Assembly (NCBI GenBank): GCA_918026815.1
Contig: CAKJVC010000068.1
Location: 1,054,001 to 1,118,000 of the forward strand
Source of the DNA: Chalara sp. BL73
Taxonomy: Eukaryota > Ascomycota > Leotiomycetes > Helotiales
Direction: 5' to 3'
DNA length: 64,000 nucleotides
Below, piece by piece: positions 1 through 12,242 of this stretch (its first letter is position 1; each line of letters begins with the position of its first letter). The notes below the pieces were generated by a model. That model did not search any database, was not told the origin of the DNA, and worked only from the letters and a program-made list of their open reading frames with translations. The translations under genes were made by a program, and so were the position numbers.

Positions 1-264
1 AAGTTGACGATAGACCAAGAAGTTGCCCAAGATACGGCTCGGGCTCCAAGAAATTCCGTCCGTCCATCGTTTGATGCCAGAAGTGTTCTCTTCGTAGATG
101 AAGACGTTTCCGCTCTTGATTAAGCTATGTCGTTCGCGGTCGTGGGCGCGGCGAGAAACATGACGCAAGGAGCCTGCAAGACAGCACTCGAAAAGTAGAA
201 GAGCGTCGGTGGTGGAGCCAATGTAACCTTGGAAAGTTGGCTGGAGTTGAGCTTGGGACGACAT
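1..264 (-). CDS. Gti1/Pac2 (WOPR) family transcription factor, N-terminal part
   Basis: The minus strand is open from an ATG at 262-264 to the window edge (88 codons). It shows the start of the WOPR DNA-binding domain: TFQGYIGST near residue 9, DRERHSLIKSGNVFIYEE around residues 45-62, and GIKRWTDGISWSPSR just after. These blocks are diagnostic of the Gti1/Pac2 family, which includes Wor1 (Candida), Ryp1 (Histoplasma) and Sge1 (Fusarium), regulators of morphology, conidiation and effector or metabolite genes. KRWTDG matches the conserved protein kinase A target region of Pac2-like proteins. The close match to the Ryp1/Sge1 branch rather than the shorter Gti1/Pac2 branch is my impression only. 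The C-terminal half lies outside the window. The ATG was chosen because family members begin only a few residues before the QPTFQGY block. Confidence 0.93.
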   Translation of the reverse strand, partial: MSSQAQLQPTFQGYIGSTTDALLLFECCLAGSLRHVSRRAHDRERHSLIKSGNVFIYEENTSGIKRWTDGISWSPSRILGNFLVYRQL

Positions 265-1379
265 GTTCAACTCGATATATGTAGCCTAGCTAAGTGTAGC
301 TACTAAAAGGGCCGGTGTGTCTAGTATATAGCCGTTTCCCGAAGTAAAACAGGATCGGCGATGAATGGGGAGGGAGCTTTTATAAGTAGTTTGGAAGAGG
401 TGGAAAGAAGGGAAAGAGCCTGTTGAGAGAATCCTTTGGAAATCCAATGGAGACGGAGACTTTCATCTCCGGGTTCTTGAGTGAATTCGCAGTCCGGGGG
501 AGGGAAAAGGAAAGCGCGGCTTAGTAGTAGTCGAAGCTGCGTTTACAATTGTATTTGCAGTTGCCGGTGGAGGAGTGCAAGAAGAGGGGCATTCGCATAG
601 CTCCCAAGGAACGAGGGGAGGGAGCGAGCGAGCGAACGACGAGGATGTTTTTTCTTGGACGGGAGACTCCACGGAGCAGGGGCCAGGGGTTGTTATGCTC
701 TTTTTTTCCCTTTCTCGCTCTCTATTCTCTCACTCACGGAACCAACCAAGGATGCTGCCCAACTTTGCTTGAGCTTGGAGCAAGTGCGGAAAACAGGTCC
801 CAAGAGAACCAACGCTGGGGGCGGGCACCCAAGATTCCTGCCAAACCGTTTGAATTTTTTTTTTGGCTTGGAAGCAGGGTCCGACGATCGATGGAGGAGG
901 CCCCTGTCGCGGCTGTTTGGTTACTCGTCGTATTTGATGATGCGTTCAGGAACGGCGAACTTTACAAAGCGTGGCTATGAAAGAAGGGGTCCAAGACAAG
1001 AAGCTCGACCAAGAAGATGCTGCAGCAGCAGCAGACCAGAATAGCAAAGCAGCAAGGCAGACTGACATGCGCGTGGGCGGGGAGGAGCCTCCAGAGCCGC
1101 AATTGACTTTTTTCCAAGGGAAAGTATAACGGCGGCATCAATGTTATTGAGAGTTTGGTTCTTTTTATATGCTTAGAATTATTTCTGTTGTGGTGTTCCC
1201 ACTTCCCCATGTGCATCAAATGTGTTGAAGGGAGCACCTTGTTCAGCGAGCGGTTTTTGCGGGGAAAGGTCTAGTTTAGTTAGTGCCTGTTGGGCACAGA
1301 GAGACAGAAACCCGTTCTCAGAGAGGGCCAACCATCACCGAAACTATCGATGGAAACAAGACGCCGACCAGGCTACATT

Positions 1380-1450
1380 ACACACTATACTATTTCCTAC
1401 ACACTACAATACACTACAATACACCACACTATACCACACTGTACCATACG
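1380..1450. repeat. imperfect tandem repeat of a CACTACAATA-like unit
   Basis: About 70 bp read as degenerate repeats of ACACTACAAT / ACACCACACTAT on the plus strand. It lies in the long region upstream of the WOPR gene and codes for nothing recognisable. Confidence 0.7.
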
Positions 1451-1475
1451 ACTACTCCTCCTCCCAGCGAGGGCA

Positions 1476-1510
1476 CTTCCCCTTCCCTTCCCCTTCCCCT
1501 CCCCCCCCCG
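1476..1510. repeat. C/T homopyrimidine tract
   Basis: A run of CCCTT-type units ends in nine or more C residues. It is a typical low-complexity pyrimidine tract of a fungal promoter or leader. Confidence 0.75.
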
Positions 1511-4500
1511 ACAGAAATGTTCGAGGTATGCTGATCATGGCTAAGCGATGGCCCTGGGGTGGACCGGAAAAAGGTTGATAATTAGCTACACTGACCGACT
1601 CATTCTACTACTCTCCTGTCTTGTACTTGCACTGTCCTGTTCTGGATTGGACCCTGTCCTCATCACCCTACCGTACCAAGTCACCCTTACTACAGTACCA
1701 CCCTGCTTCCTTCCAAGCCCTCTCTCACACTGCCAGTCATCATTTGCGCACCACCGCGCCTTGGCTTGCCGGACCGGACTTAAACTCGACACTGCCTTAG
1801 CATCCTCCTTACCCGTCTCCACTAACGTGACAAGAGAAATGGGTTGCAGCCCAGATAAAAAAACTAAGCTTTGCTGCGTGGGTGTGTCTGTGGGCTGCCT
1901 CCCTTCGGCCCAGTCCAAGACTCCCTCACTTGCGCTTGATCCATGCATGCATGTGAGGCGGTGGATACGTTTGCCCTACTTTGCCTTATTGTACATGTAC
2001 AAGGGCCATAAGAAAACACCGTTTGATATTATCTCTTGTCCGATGCTGATGACGGTGGTTTCCGTGGCCGGACCGTCCGTCATGGTTGAGCGATCCTCGA
2101 CAAATCCAGGGGTCTGCCTCAGACCCAACGATCCAGAACCCCGATCTGCTAAGAGAGATGCCGCCCTCAGGGTCCTCCAGAACCCTTTCCCTCTCACCCG
2201 CAGGCTATGCTTGCCGAAGCCTCGAAAGCCTCATAATCGCATTACGTCTGAAAGCGTCATGTTACTCATGGATGCTTCGTACTTACTTTTTAACCCTACC
2301 TTGCTTTGCCTTACCTTGATTAACCTGCTTGACGTCATGCAATTGCGAACGTGCTTTCGCATTCGTTATCCGCACGCGGTCCAGAGTGATTAAAGCACAA
2401 TATGATTTGTGTTGAGGACGATGCGACGGAGAAAACTCGATATCGGTACATCCATGCTCTACCCTCTAGACCTACCGCTTGCGATTGTCATCTTGCCCCA
2501 ATCTGCAACAGCAATAACAGGGTCCAGACCCCCATGCTGCGAGATCTGCAACATTTTTTCCGGGTAAGCTCAAAACCAAGGTTCATTGCCCAAAAGCCAA
2601 GCAGATTCACGCAGCTCAGCCTCTAATACAGTAACGTCCAAGACTTTAAAGTCGTGTTGGGTTAGATCTAATCGGTGCGTGCAAGCTTGCATAAGTTGCA
2701 TTGCAGGCTTGCGGCTTGCAGCAAAGTCGCCACCATTAGCCGTTAACTTACCTCGTTTACTTTTGTAGCACCCTAACTATAAAAGGCTTGTGTCTCCATA
2801 CCTGACCTAATAATACGGCCGTTGTAGACATGAATTCACGGAAGCGTCCTCTTGCAATAGAGGGATTTCAGGCTGCTCGTCGGGTCCGAAGAAACGGCGA
2901 TAACCCACCGATTTTCAGGGTATGGGAAAATTCCGTCGGTAGTAAACATAAATCAGGGAATTGGCAGCCTACAGCCGAGCTGGAAGTGGATCTGGAATCC
3001 AGCACTTAAGAATCTGCGTCTGCTTTGTGGAATGTGCACACAATGCCGTGGTCATGCCAATAATGCCACCCAACCAAAAAATGCCCCAGTAAATTTAGTA
3101 TATTTGAACTAATCAAAGGCTGTAAGGTCCCGTATCTGCTGAATTGATAGCCTTCATGAAGAAAACAGATTTTTCAGGGGTATTGCTGCTTGGCTGCATG
3201 CTAGGGTGCTGGTTCTTTGTCTAAAGATTCATGGCTAGAAACTTGACACCAGTGCGTATCAAAGTAGCACAATAAACTAGCCCTAGACGGATCCGGCTAT
3301 GTTGCTGCATAAAGCCACCTAAAGCTAAATTGTGGTGTGAAAGTCAATTCAGCCCAGCAGTCTGGTACAGGTCTTGACTCGCCCTCATTAGACTAGCCCT
3401 TCCTGAAAGAGGCCCCGTTCTTGGATCAGGCCGATTGTGAAGCAATTCTCAAGGCCGAAGAGCCCGGTCATCCCGGTAACCAGCCAGTCTATCAGGCTGC
3501 CAAGTCGAATTTGCGTGGTGTAAGAAACCAGCCGGTGGGGGTGAACAAGACTCCCAAACATCTCCAAAATAATGAAGTTGTTACGGATGTCTGTGCAACA
3601 AATGAATTTGATCCGAATACCTTGCTAGTAAACACCAATTTTTATAAACTCGAGCCCATAATGTCGGAATAAGCTTCCCGAAAGCTACGGAGTACGGTAG
3701 GTGTCAGGTCTGCTCATGACTTGAACTCCCGAAACCTGGGGTTGAGTAACTTTACTCAGACAAGGTTTTGGCCGTGGTGTGAATCTTCTTCAAATTGGCT
3801 GTGCTAAGGTCAAAATAAGACACGATGCAATATATTCGACAACTCGCTATGAAACTCAATGTCCTTAATTCAACGACATCTTTGTTCAAAGCATTGCTCT
3901 TTAACGGACATTGAATAAAGCTCAACTGGATATTGCTGGTGACTCTCAGGCGAATGATGTCTGACGTCGTTGGCGTTTATGGGAAAGCCTCCCCTCACAT
4001 ACATTCCTAGCCTGAGTCGTGTGTTTTCTCCAGGAATGGCAGCAAAGATCTGCGACTCGCATGCTGTTTGTGGCGAGGCGACGCATACACGTTGGCGGAA
4101 AGTATTGGCGCTTGACCTGTGTATGCCACTGAGTGAAAACAATTACGGCAGCTTTTGGCATTGCGGCATCCTCTTTTCGTCAGGTGAGATTTCATGACCG
4201 GGACCGGGGTTTTCCTGATCAAGGGAAAGGAGAACGTACATTCTGTATGGCTCTAGGGCGCATATCGCGTAGCTGCTCGTCCGCGGTCCGGGTCGCCAAA
4301 GCTCCTCAAATCGCCTATGATGTTGCAAAAGTACAATAATGGATGGGTAGTCGGCTCTGCTCTCGTAAGCTCTTTGCTGCTTGGCTACACAAGGCGGTAG
4401 AGTAATTGATATGAGTAATGATATTTGCCGTGCAAATTGGCACCCCATAGCTAAGATTAGGGCTTCGCTCCATCCAAGATCCATCTGCCGAGCTGAAAGC

Positions 4501-4930
4501 CTCAAGGGTACCCCCGATGCCCAAAGATCTTCAGGGTTCATGTACAGAACAGTAGGGGTCTTTTGTTTTACAGGGCAATACAGCCAGCCGGGAGAGTTGG
4601 CGCAGAATCCGAAGGGGGAAATGGAATGGGGCTGGAGGTGGAGTGGGTCGCCTGCCGAACGCGCCCGCCCGCCGCTACGTGCTTCGTCCAAGAAGATACC
4701 GGTATGTCTCGTGCATGCATGAATTGTTTGTCTGCCAGGCCGCGCGCCCGCGATCCTACCCGTGTCTCAAGGAAGCTGCTTTTTTTCTTCGACGACATCG
4801 CCGTTTGTGGTCTCCGGAGGCAGAGCGCATGTGGCACTTCTGTTTTGCCTTTGACCCCGTAGAATAACGGTGGAGGTGGCGGTGGAGGTGCAAGCGGAAG
4901 TGGGGGGCAGGGGAGGTTTGAGGGCGGTTT

Positions 4931-4985
4931 CTGTACTGTACAGTACTGTACTTCATAAGCAAGTACTCTGTACAGCACAGTACAG
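4931..4985. repeat. imperfect inverted repeat rich in TACTGTAC
   Basis: The left arm 4931-4953 and the right arm 4961-4985 are largely reverse complements around a 7-nt loop (CATAAGC). The left arm also contains the self-complementary GTACTGTACAGTAC. Transcribed in either direction it could fold into a hairpin of about 23 bp with a few mismatches. Its function is unknown. Confidence 0.65.
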
Positions 4986-5518
4986 TAGTGTTGCTATTCC
5001 TGACTGGGTGCTGTACTGGCTGGTGCTTGATAATGTTGCCCCCAGTTGCATTTGGCAGCTGAGCCCAGCCCGTGGCGAACAAGGCCGCGTTACTCATGCC
5101 TTACTAATCACCACCCGCTTTGCCTAGTTCGGCCCGGTGCTAGGATCTACGAGTACTTTCGTATGATGAACGCTGCTCAACCTCCTGTTATGCTAGACCC
5201 TGAAAGAATATGGCATACCTAAGAAACATTTGAAACATCCCGCTTGGATTCCGAGATATCCCAAGCCCTAGAAAGAGTTCGACCTGCCTTCTTTGCTGCA
5301 ATAATGGCCTGCTTTGGCCTTGGTAATGACGTGGGAAAGGCGCACTGGACTGGTCTTTCAGATAGGGGTTCACCTGGAGATCAGTGTTGTTGGAAACACC
5401 ATCACATGGGGCATTGTACCACCACATCACTCGATGCGAGCCTCGCAAAGACCCATCCGAAGTAAAAATTTAACCAAGAAATACTAAATACCTCAAATTG
5501 AAGCCCACAGACACAGCA

Positions 5519-5557
5519 CGAGGTAGGTAGATGAGTAGGTAGATTGGTAGGTAGCTA
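5519..5557. repeat. GGTA/GGTAGA tandem repeat
   Basis: Five or more degenerate copies of GGTAG(A/G) occur between 5519 and 5557. This is a microsatellite-like stretch in a non-coding region. Confidence 0.7.
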
Positions 5558-6233
5558 ACTAGCAAACCACAGACTGTGACGAGTTGTACATCCTTTCTCT
5601 CCCCTTCCACTGTAATCCCATGCGTAGACAATTAAAGACATCACTTCTTTAATTAAAATTTTATGGAGCAACACAAAATCACTCTCTTTGATGTCAGGAT
5701 GTTCAACTACTGTACAGGTAGTGCTAGCCGAGCCTTGCCATGACTAGTCCAAAGTATCGTGGTGTGCCACGGAAAGCCTTGAACTCTATTCCCAGCACGG
5801 GTCATACCCTAAGCCCAGCGGCTTCATATAATTGGACTCCGCTCTCTCGCCTTGTGATTTGCAATTGAGAAAAGCTTGGAGCTTGGAGTTTTACATCTTT
5901 GTGGAAACGCATGCTATTGGTCACATGTAAAAAATCAAGAAGATGGCCACTGCTTCTCTTCGCAATGGTTTCATTACTACCTGCTCCGTACGAACATCGT
6001 CGTACGCTGGCGAATCGAGGACGGCCTCATCCAGACCTAACTAATTATCAAACATTTTCAGAACAAGGAATAGTCCTTGACCTTTTCCAATCTACTAGAG
6101 CTCGTCGGTCCGAGCTGTTTCGCACCTCATACCCTTGATTCATTCGCCAATCATTCCAAAGAACCCATGGAAGAAAGTAGTATCAGCCATTAATGTGACA
6201 TCGTACAAACTATTGGCGATCCTATCTCCACTA

Positions 6234-9200
6234 TCACTGCTCACGAAAATACCATGGAGATTTCCTTCCGTAATTTTCGCCAGGGACAATCATAGGAACT
6301 GGAATTGTCCCAGAAAAAACACCTATGCCGTCTTTGGATGGCCGCTCGTTGGTGGCGGCATCGCTTATGACTGGAACGAGGACAATGACCCCACATTCCC
6401 AACTACAGGTAGCTATGTTAGTGACATGCACTAACATATCTGGGGGGTTACCAACTTCTTAATGTTGAGCTTGGGCTCTTTCGTAATCTTATCTTTCACT
6501 AACTTTCCCCTTTGATAGTGTTAGCTGGGCAAAATTCTAGTGTGCACTCTAGTAGAATAGAATATGCTCAATCATGAATTCGCCATTTGTTCCTAGATAT
6601 CGTATCATAGCCACTCATGTCGTTGTGCAGGGAAGAGAGTGACAGAAAAGTTTAAGCTTTGAGGATGTCATCTGTGCGTAGGTAGTCAAGCGGAAATATT
6701 CGCCAAAATCGATGTCATAGATAAATTGTCCTAGGCCATAGATTTTCCGATAAAGGCAGAGGAACTGTAAAACTTACCATGCAGATTCAGAGAGGTTGGC
6801 ACTGCCTAGGTACCCCCAAGCACGTGCAGCATGGCCAGCATCAGCCGCTTCAGACTGCCTTACGAGCAAAAGCTTATTATGCATCAGCATGCCCAGCCTT
6901 TGACTCTTGCAGTCACACATGAGGGCTTTCGGAAAGCTATCCGCATTGTACCATTGAGACTGAAGACCTATATTGAAGAGCATCAGTATAAGATCCCCAT
7001 ACCCGATAAACAACCCTTTCCCAGGCTGACACTCCGATGAATCCGCCAGATTTATGCCGCAGCAACGATTATCGTTCGAGTTTCACTTACATATCGTACC
7101 GCCAGCCTAGTCGAACTCGTCAGCGGCATTTTACAATAGGAGGCCAAGGAATAGGCAAGAACTTAGTGCTGGCCGAGCATGGAGCGACATGATAGCAAAT
7201 GCTAGGCATTTTCAGTGCACCTGCAGCTCCCTATGAAGGATTTCGCAGTCACATCAGAGAGCCCGAAGAACACCATTGCATGTCGCGGCGCGTCGTCAGC
7301 TTTCAAACCGCAGTATCCTATACTGTGCAAAAATTGCTACGTCTCTAACTTACCCCTACTCCGCCTTTGCTTTGGGCCACAGTTTCTCTGGTAGGAAAGT
7401 ATATCCTGAAATTCTCCTTCAAAGCATCTCTAAGCTTCCGCTCTTCGCTGTTTACCGTTTTGTTTCTAGCAGTCTTCTTCGTACGCCATTCGTATTCGGT
7501 CAAGCCTTCATCACCTATCCTCGCATAACGTCAGTTGGTGGTCATACCTAGTAGTGCATCACACCAAGTGTCGAGTTGTTGCGGATGAGCCGATGGAAGA
7601 ACAGATTCGATTTTTTGTGCAATGTCTCGGAACAATTGCCACAATAAAGGGGTTGTATGGAGCTAAGAAGAGTAAAGTACCTTGGGCTGCTAAGTAAATA
7701 GATTGGATGAAGCCTTCACTGAGACTTCCGATAGATGAAGACTTCCATAGATTAGTTGATCTTACAGAATATCTCAAGAGGGCATACACGCACCGCTACA
7801 TCAATTTGCAAAGCTCCTTGAGTACAAAGCCCAAGATGCTTAACTAGATGGGGAATGAAGTCAGCCTCCGTGTAATGTGAAGGCGTGACGCATCTAAGGA
7901 CGCTAGCCAGTGCATTCTTATTGAGCAGTAACATGTATGCCCAGAAAAAAATGATGCTACCATTCTACAAATTTGAAGCTCATAGAATTTGCAATAGATA
8001 CAAACTCAATTCAATTGTCACTTACCTGCTGTAGCAAGTCCACAGAATCCCGTTCGCTTCCAAGATGCTCCTGAATGTGCACCGCCTCTGTATTTATTAG
8101 TGGTTGACCAGATATATGAGATGCGTACTTGCATAGAATGCACAAATGCCAGATTGGAGGTGCGTGAGAAGTCAAACTTCAGTATGCTGTCAACAACTCT
8201 TTTCTCGAGACCCATTGCCTGTAGAAAGTAGAGAAGTTCCTTCCCAAAATTGGTGAGCTGATCCGAGTTTGCAACAATCCTTTCCGAAAGTCTTGGAAGA
8301 TCAATTATAAATACAATCTAAGCGTTCTGTTAACTGGAAATCTCGAGCGAATCATTGGAGACTCACATTTTCCATAACGCCAGTCTCTCCCCAGTCGTAT
8401 GGAACGAGATTTGCACTTGGAACGACGATGCGAAGGTGTGTTGGATGCGCCAACAACTGTAATTTGGAGTGCATGCAATTTATCTGACCTTCCATCTAGG
8501 AACACTTAGATTAGCCCAATTCAATAACTCCTATATACTCGCAGGCCATGAAATTCCTTGCAGTACTCACCGATGGAAAACAGAATCGGTAGTTACTCGG
8601 CGCCTGGCTTTTATAGTTCTCTTTCTGAACGAAAGTCAGCCAATTGTTTGTTTATGCAGATGTTAATTATAAGGTGATATATTTTCTCATCGCTTAGGGG
8701 GGACAATCCTATCTTCGATAGCCCTAAGAGATGGAAATGGAATGTCACCTACTTCTGCTTCTGATTTGGCTTGGAGAACCCATATCACTTTGGTGGACGG
8801 ACTCAGTTTGGATGCAACCCATTCTGGTTCAATTTGAAAAGAGCTGAGAACAGCGAGATCTAGTGTGTCCTTTTGCAATACCTCTTCGATCTTAATATCA
8901 TCTGTTCGAGGATACCCGTAAGCCCAAGTTTTCCTAACTACACCTATTGATTACAAAGTCAGTTTGCGATTCATTTGCTTTGAAATTAGCCTACCATCTG
9001 GAAACTGTACACCGAGAGCACCAAGTGCTTGTTGATCTTTGAAAGATGAGACTGTTGGGGTTATATCAAGAGTATTTGACTCCACGACTTTTGGCTTAAC
9101 GCGTCGTTCCATTTCTTGTGACCAAGGAGAAGAGTTTGTTAATTTCCGCTTCTGTGGGTCCTCTGCGGGCTCTAATGAGGTCTCGTCGAGCTTTTTCTTC

Positions 9201-9613
9201 GAAGCTATCCGCAAAAGCCTCTCTTCTTCCATCTTTTTGCGATCTAATCCAAGAAACCCTGGTTTAGCAACCATATCCTTTGAGGATTTTCGAGATGGTG
9301 AGGACTCATGTATCTGATGGATAAGTTTTTGAGAAGATGGTCCGATTTTCCGTGGCAATTCCTCATCTCTGGAACCATCCTCCGAGCTGATGCCACGGTG
9401 CACGTGACCTGCATCTTCAATCAAGACCTTCCGTGGTGGGGGCTTCTTCTTTATGGTTAAAGGTGCATCAAGGTCATCGGTCTCATCATCTGAGCTCTGA
9501 AGTTCAATGATTGCTTGAGGTTCTCGAGAAAAATGCTTAGGTTTTGTCGGATAGCTTTGGCCCAATGATAGCGCGATAGCCTTCTTCATGTCTTCGTCGT
9601 CTGTGTCTGACAT
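6234..9613 (-). CDS. TDP1: tyrosyl-DNA phosphodiesterase 1 (Tdp1)
   Basis: Nuclear DNA-repair enzyme that removes topoisomerase I peptides from DNA 3' ends. Thirteen exons: 9613-8995, 8943-8753, 8624-8571, 8495-8367, 8317-8133, 8087-8026, 7843-7794, 7741-7681, 7514-7354, 7106-7091, 6967-6778, 6509-6456, 6402-6234. All phases agree and give 646 aa. A ubiquitin-interacting-like motif (DEDMKKAIALSL) lies near residue 5. The first catalytic motif MHSKLQLL has His297, followed by VVPSANLVPYDWGE. The second, MHNKLLLV with His539, is followed by GSANLSESAWG. The C-terminal block WECGVIV...IPVPMIVPG is also typical. Intron 5 (8132-8088) uses a GC donor (GCAAGT). An upstream in-frame ATG at 9881-9883 exists, but the ATG at 9611-9613 directly precedes the conserved acidic/UIM start. 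The weakest junction is exon 8 to 9, whose 166-nt intron contains a coding-like stretch. Confidence 0.93.
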
Positions 9614-12242
9614 TGTTGCCTGAGTCAGATACCAGGACGAAAAGCCTATGAGTTTTGGTTGTATCGAATTCTTCAGTGAAGGTCTGGAGAGCGAGTTTAC
9701 TCGGGAAGTGAATGCGCGTTTTGTGGCAAGGCAGTCACGCAGGAAGGAACTGGAGAAGAATGGACTTTTGCAAACCAAACAGCGCGCTGGCTGCCAAAAT
9801 AGCAGTAGAAATGGCAAATAGTGCTTAATACTAAGCATCAAGTATGAGCGAAAGGCATTCAAAGCAACAGAGCCTTGCAGCAAATATGGAACACAGCAGA
9901 ATCAATATTGAGGTGGACCCCTGCCAAAATTGGCGACATTTTTTAACTACTAACATGTCCTAGTCACAATACATAGCCACATCAAATACATCACGATCAA
10001 TTTTCGGGAGCAAATCGCTCATTGTCAAATACTTCAACCTCAAGGAAGAGTTTACTTTTACATTACAGACTTACGAGTCCTGGAGTCTATTAAGGCGTGT
10101 GTTTCGAGTGATTAGATGATGTCTAGAGAGGTTTATCAGTCATATATTTTGAAGCATACGCAAAGATATATTGCAATAACTTAAAGGAATCTCCACAGAA
10201 ATGTAAGAATCAAACCAAATCAAAATCGCCAGCTTGTCTTCTTTCACTCTTTGAAGCGGCAAGGAAAGCTCGTGTTTATCATAGGAGTAGGAGGCAGCAG
10301 GAATGGAATGACAAAGATATTGATAAACATCATGTGACACCAATCAGTTTGAGATAATCGACAATACATTCATTCCTTTACCGCTCCATTGGCTTAGAAT
10401 TTGAATGAGTTTGAAAGTAACAGGCATTGAACTCCCTACAGTGACTGATGGCCATGGTATTTCCATCTTAGTTGACAAGGAGGATACGATGTTCAGTGGC
10501 TCTATACTGGTTGCTTTCTTTGAGATCGATGTATTCTTTTCATATCTGACAATCTATTGTTGAGTATCTAAATTCTCAATACATGTTCCAGTTCATAACA
10601 AGTCCTTCGGTCGCCTAATTTCTAGGACTTAAAGCCAAGTTCAGGTTGTCTTCCGGAATTGTTGCAGAGTTTTTTCGGACAGGCTGTTTCCTGAGCAGTT
10701 CAACCTAGTGAAAACAGGGAATTCGTGAATGTCCTCCAAATAATCAAATGAAAGGTCCCCGTTATTAGATGAATCCTGTCCTGTCATGTTGACATGTTCT
10801 CCTTAAACAATATTTGTTGGTAATGTGGTTGATCTATCGTCTTATTGCACTGCGCCTCCGTACAGTAGACTAGATGGTTAACCTTAACTGTGCATTCTCG
10901 ATTGTCTATCTGATGACCTTAATTTGATACTCCGTGATCATGACTTCGAAGGTGTATGTACGAATCTACTTATAATATATGTTTCCAAAATAACATAATT
11001 CACATGAAGACCAGGGAAGGGATTTGGAGAATAATGGCGTCAATATTTGTCTTCAGGGTATGGTTGCTGACTACGCACCAAGAACTTCCAAAGAAAAACC
11101 AAAACGTAGGCTGTCCCCCAAAGAGAAATGCAGAGAATAAAGTAGTACTCCAGCACTAATAGTTGTATTTCCAGCTTAAATTGGAATAAATGTTATCCTC
11201 TCTGAAAACGACTATTTAAAAAGCACCGTGAAATAGATTCCAGCTCAAAACTTTTTGCTGGGCCTGAACTAAACGTGAAAATATATTAAGTTTTAAGCAA
11301 GACAACACGACCGCCTTCAGAAGATCGCAATGAAGACAAACCCAGCTAAGCTTTTATGAACATGAACTCCCTACTTATAAAGATATCCAGGGCTTCTCAA
11401 AATGCAACCAACGTGGAGAATGCTGTGAGTTACCTAGCTCGTATTGCAGTACCCAGCATACTCGTATGCTAGTAATCGAAAGTATACTGAGAGGGCATGT
11501 CTACTTAATGACCATGGATAGTCTTATCACTAACATTGCTCCTAGTCTTCCGACAGCTCCAACGACCAGGCACTAGCACTACTACCAAATTTCCACCACA
11601 CCTTCACCACCGCCACACTGACTTTTACTACACGTCTACCAATACATCTTCGTCAGCGAAATCCACCGCTTCCTCTACTCTATCGACAAGATCTCCAATT
11701 CTTCAATCATCCACCTAAAATAAAGACACTGCTGTGCTGCTGATGGTAGTACTGGGCTCGTGCGGTAGTGTGTGCCGATGTTGATTTTATCAATGAAGAA
11801 ATAACTCGCATCCCGCTTAGAGTTAGACCTCTGTGATTTGTGTTCCATTTGTCTTGGTGTTAGGATAAGCGAAGGAAAGGAAATAGAAAGGTGCTCTTTA
11901 ATGACACAATGCCTGAGCTGGCGTGCCTGAGCTGGTGTTTCGACGTTAAATAAGCACGGAGCGGATATGTGAAGTTTGATGATCTTGCAGAAGATTTATT
12001 TTGAAAGAATTTCGCATTGTCGCATGTGGTGCGATGCGAAGCCGAGGAGAAGAGGAAGCAGAAGTCTCAGTGACAGGTTGTATTTTATCTCATGAGGTCT
12101 TCCGAGTCAGCTTCGATGCCAGATTTTACTGCTTGTTCTTACAGACAATATAACTGTGATGGGCCTTCAGACTCCACTTTGTCAAGGCCCCAATGCCATC
12201 TTCAAACTCCTGACTCCCGACTCTTGCTAATCATTCATAAAA
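9614..12242. other. intergenic region between TDP1 and VPS45
   Basis: About 2.6 kb, AT-rich in the middle, with no frame that looks like a conserved protein. It holds the TDP1 promoter (near 9614-9900) and the VPS45 3' end. A Ser/Thr-rich frame at 11536-11718, ending in a stop at 11716-11718, was considered and not accepted. Confidence 0.55.

Larger units (their letters stand above)
265..6233. other. about 6 kb gene-free region upstream of the WOPR gene
   Basis: No open frame here resembles a protein. The longest frames (up to 281 codons at 1548-2393) are low-complexity readings of pyrimidine-rich DNA without motifs or plausible splice structure. The part next to the WOPR ATG carries homopolymer and CT-rich tracts, short tandem repeats and an imperfect inverted repeat, which are listed separately. 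Long upstream regions and long untranslated leaders are known for WOPR master regulators such as Wor1. A regulatory role here is inferred from position only. Confidence 0.6.

Noticed and set aside
1548..2393. 281-codon open frame upstream of the WOPR gene
   Set aside because: It is low-complexity with no motif, no domain and no conserved-looking block, overlaps other open frames on both strands, and lies in pyrimidine-rich DNA.
4143..4691. 182-codon minus-strand frame
   Set aside because: No recognisable family, unusual composition, and several other frames are open over the same DNA.
11361..11718. Possible small two-exon Ser/Thr-rich gene ending at 11716-11718
   Set aside because: The second part is open in two frames, there is no signal peptide or motif, and no splice pair is compelling.
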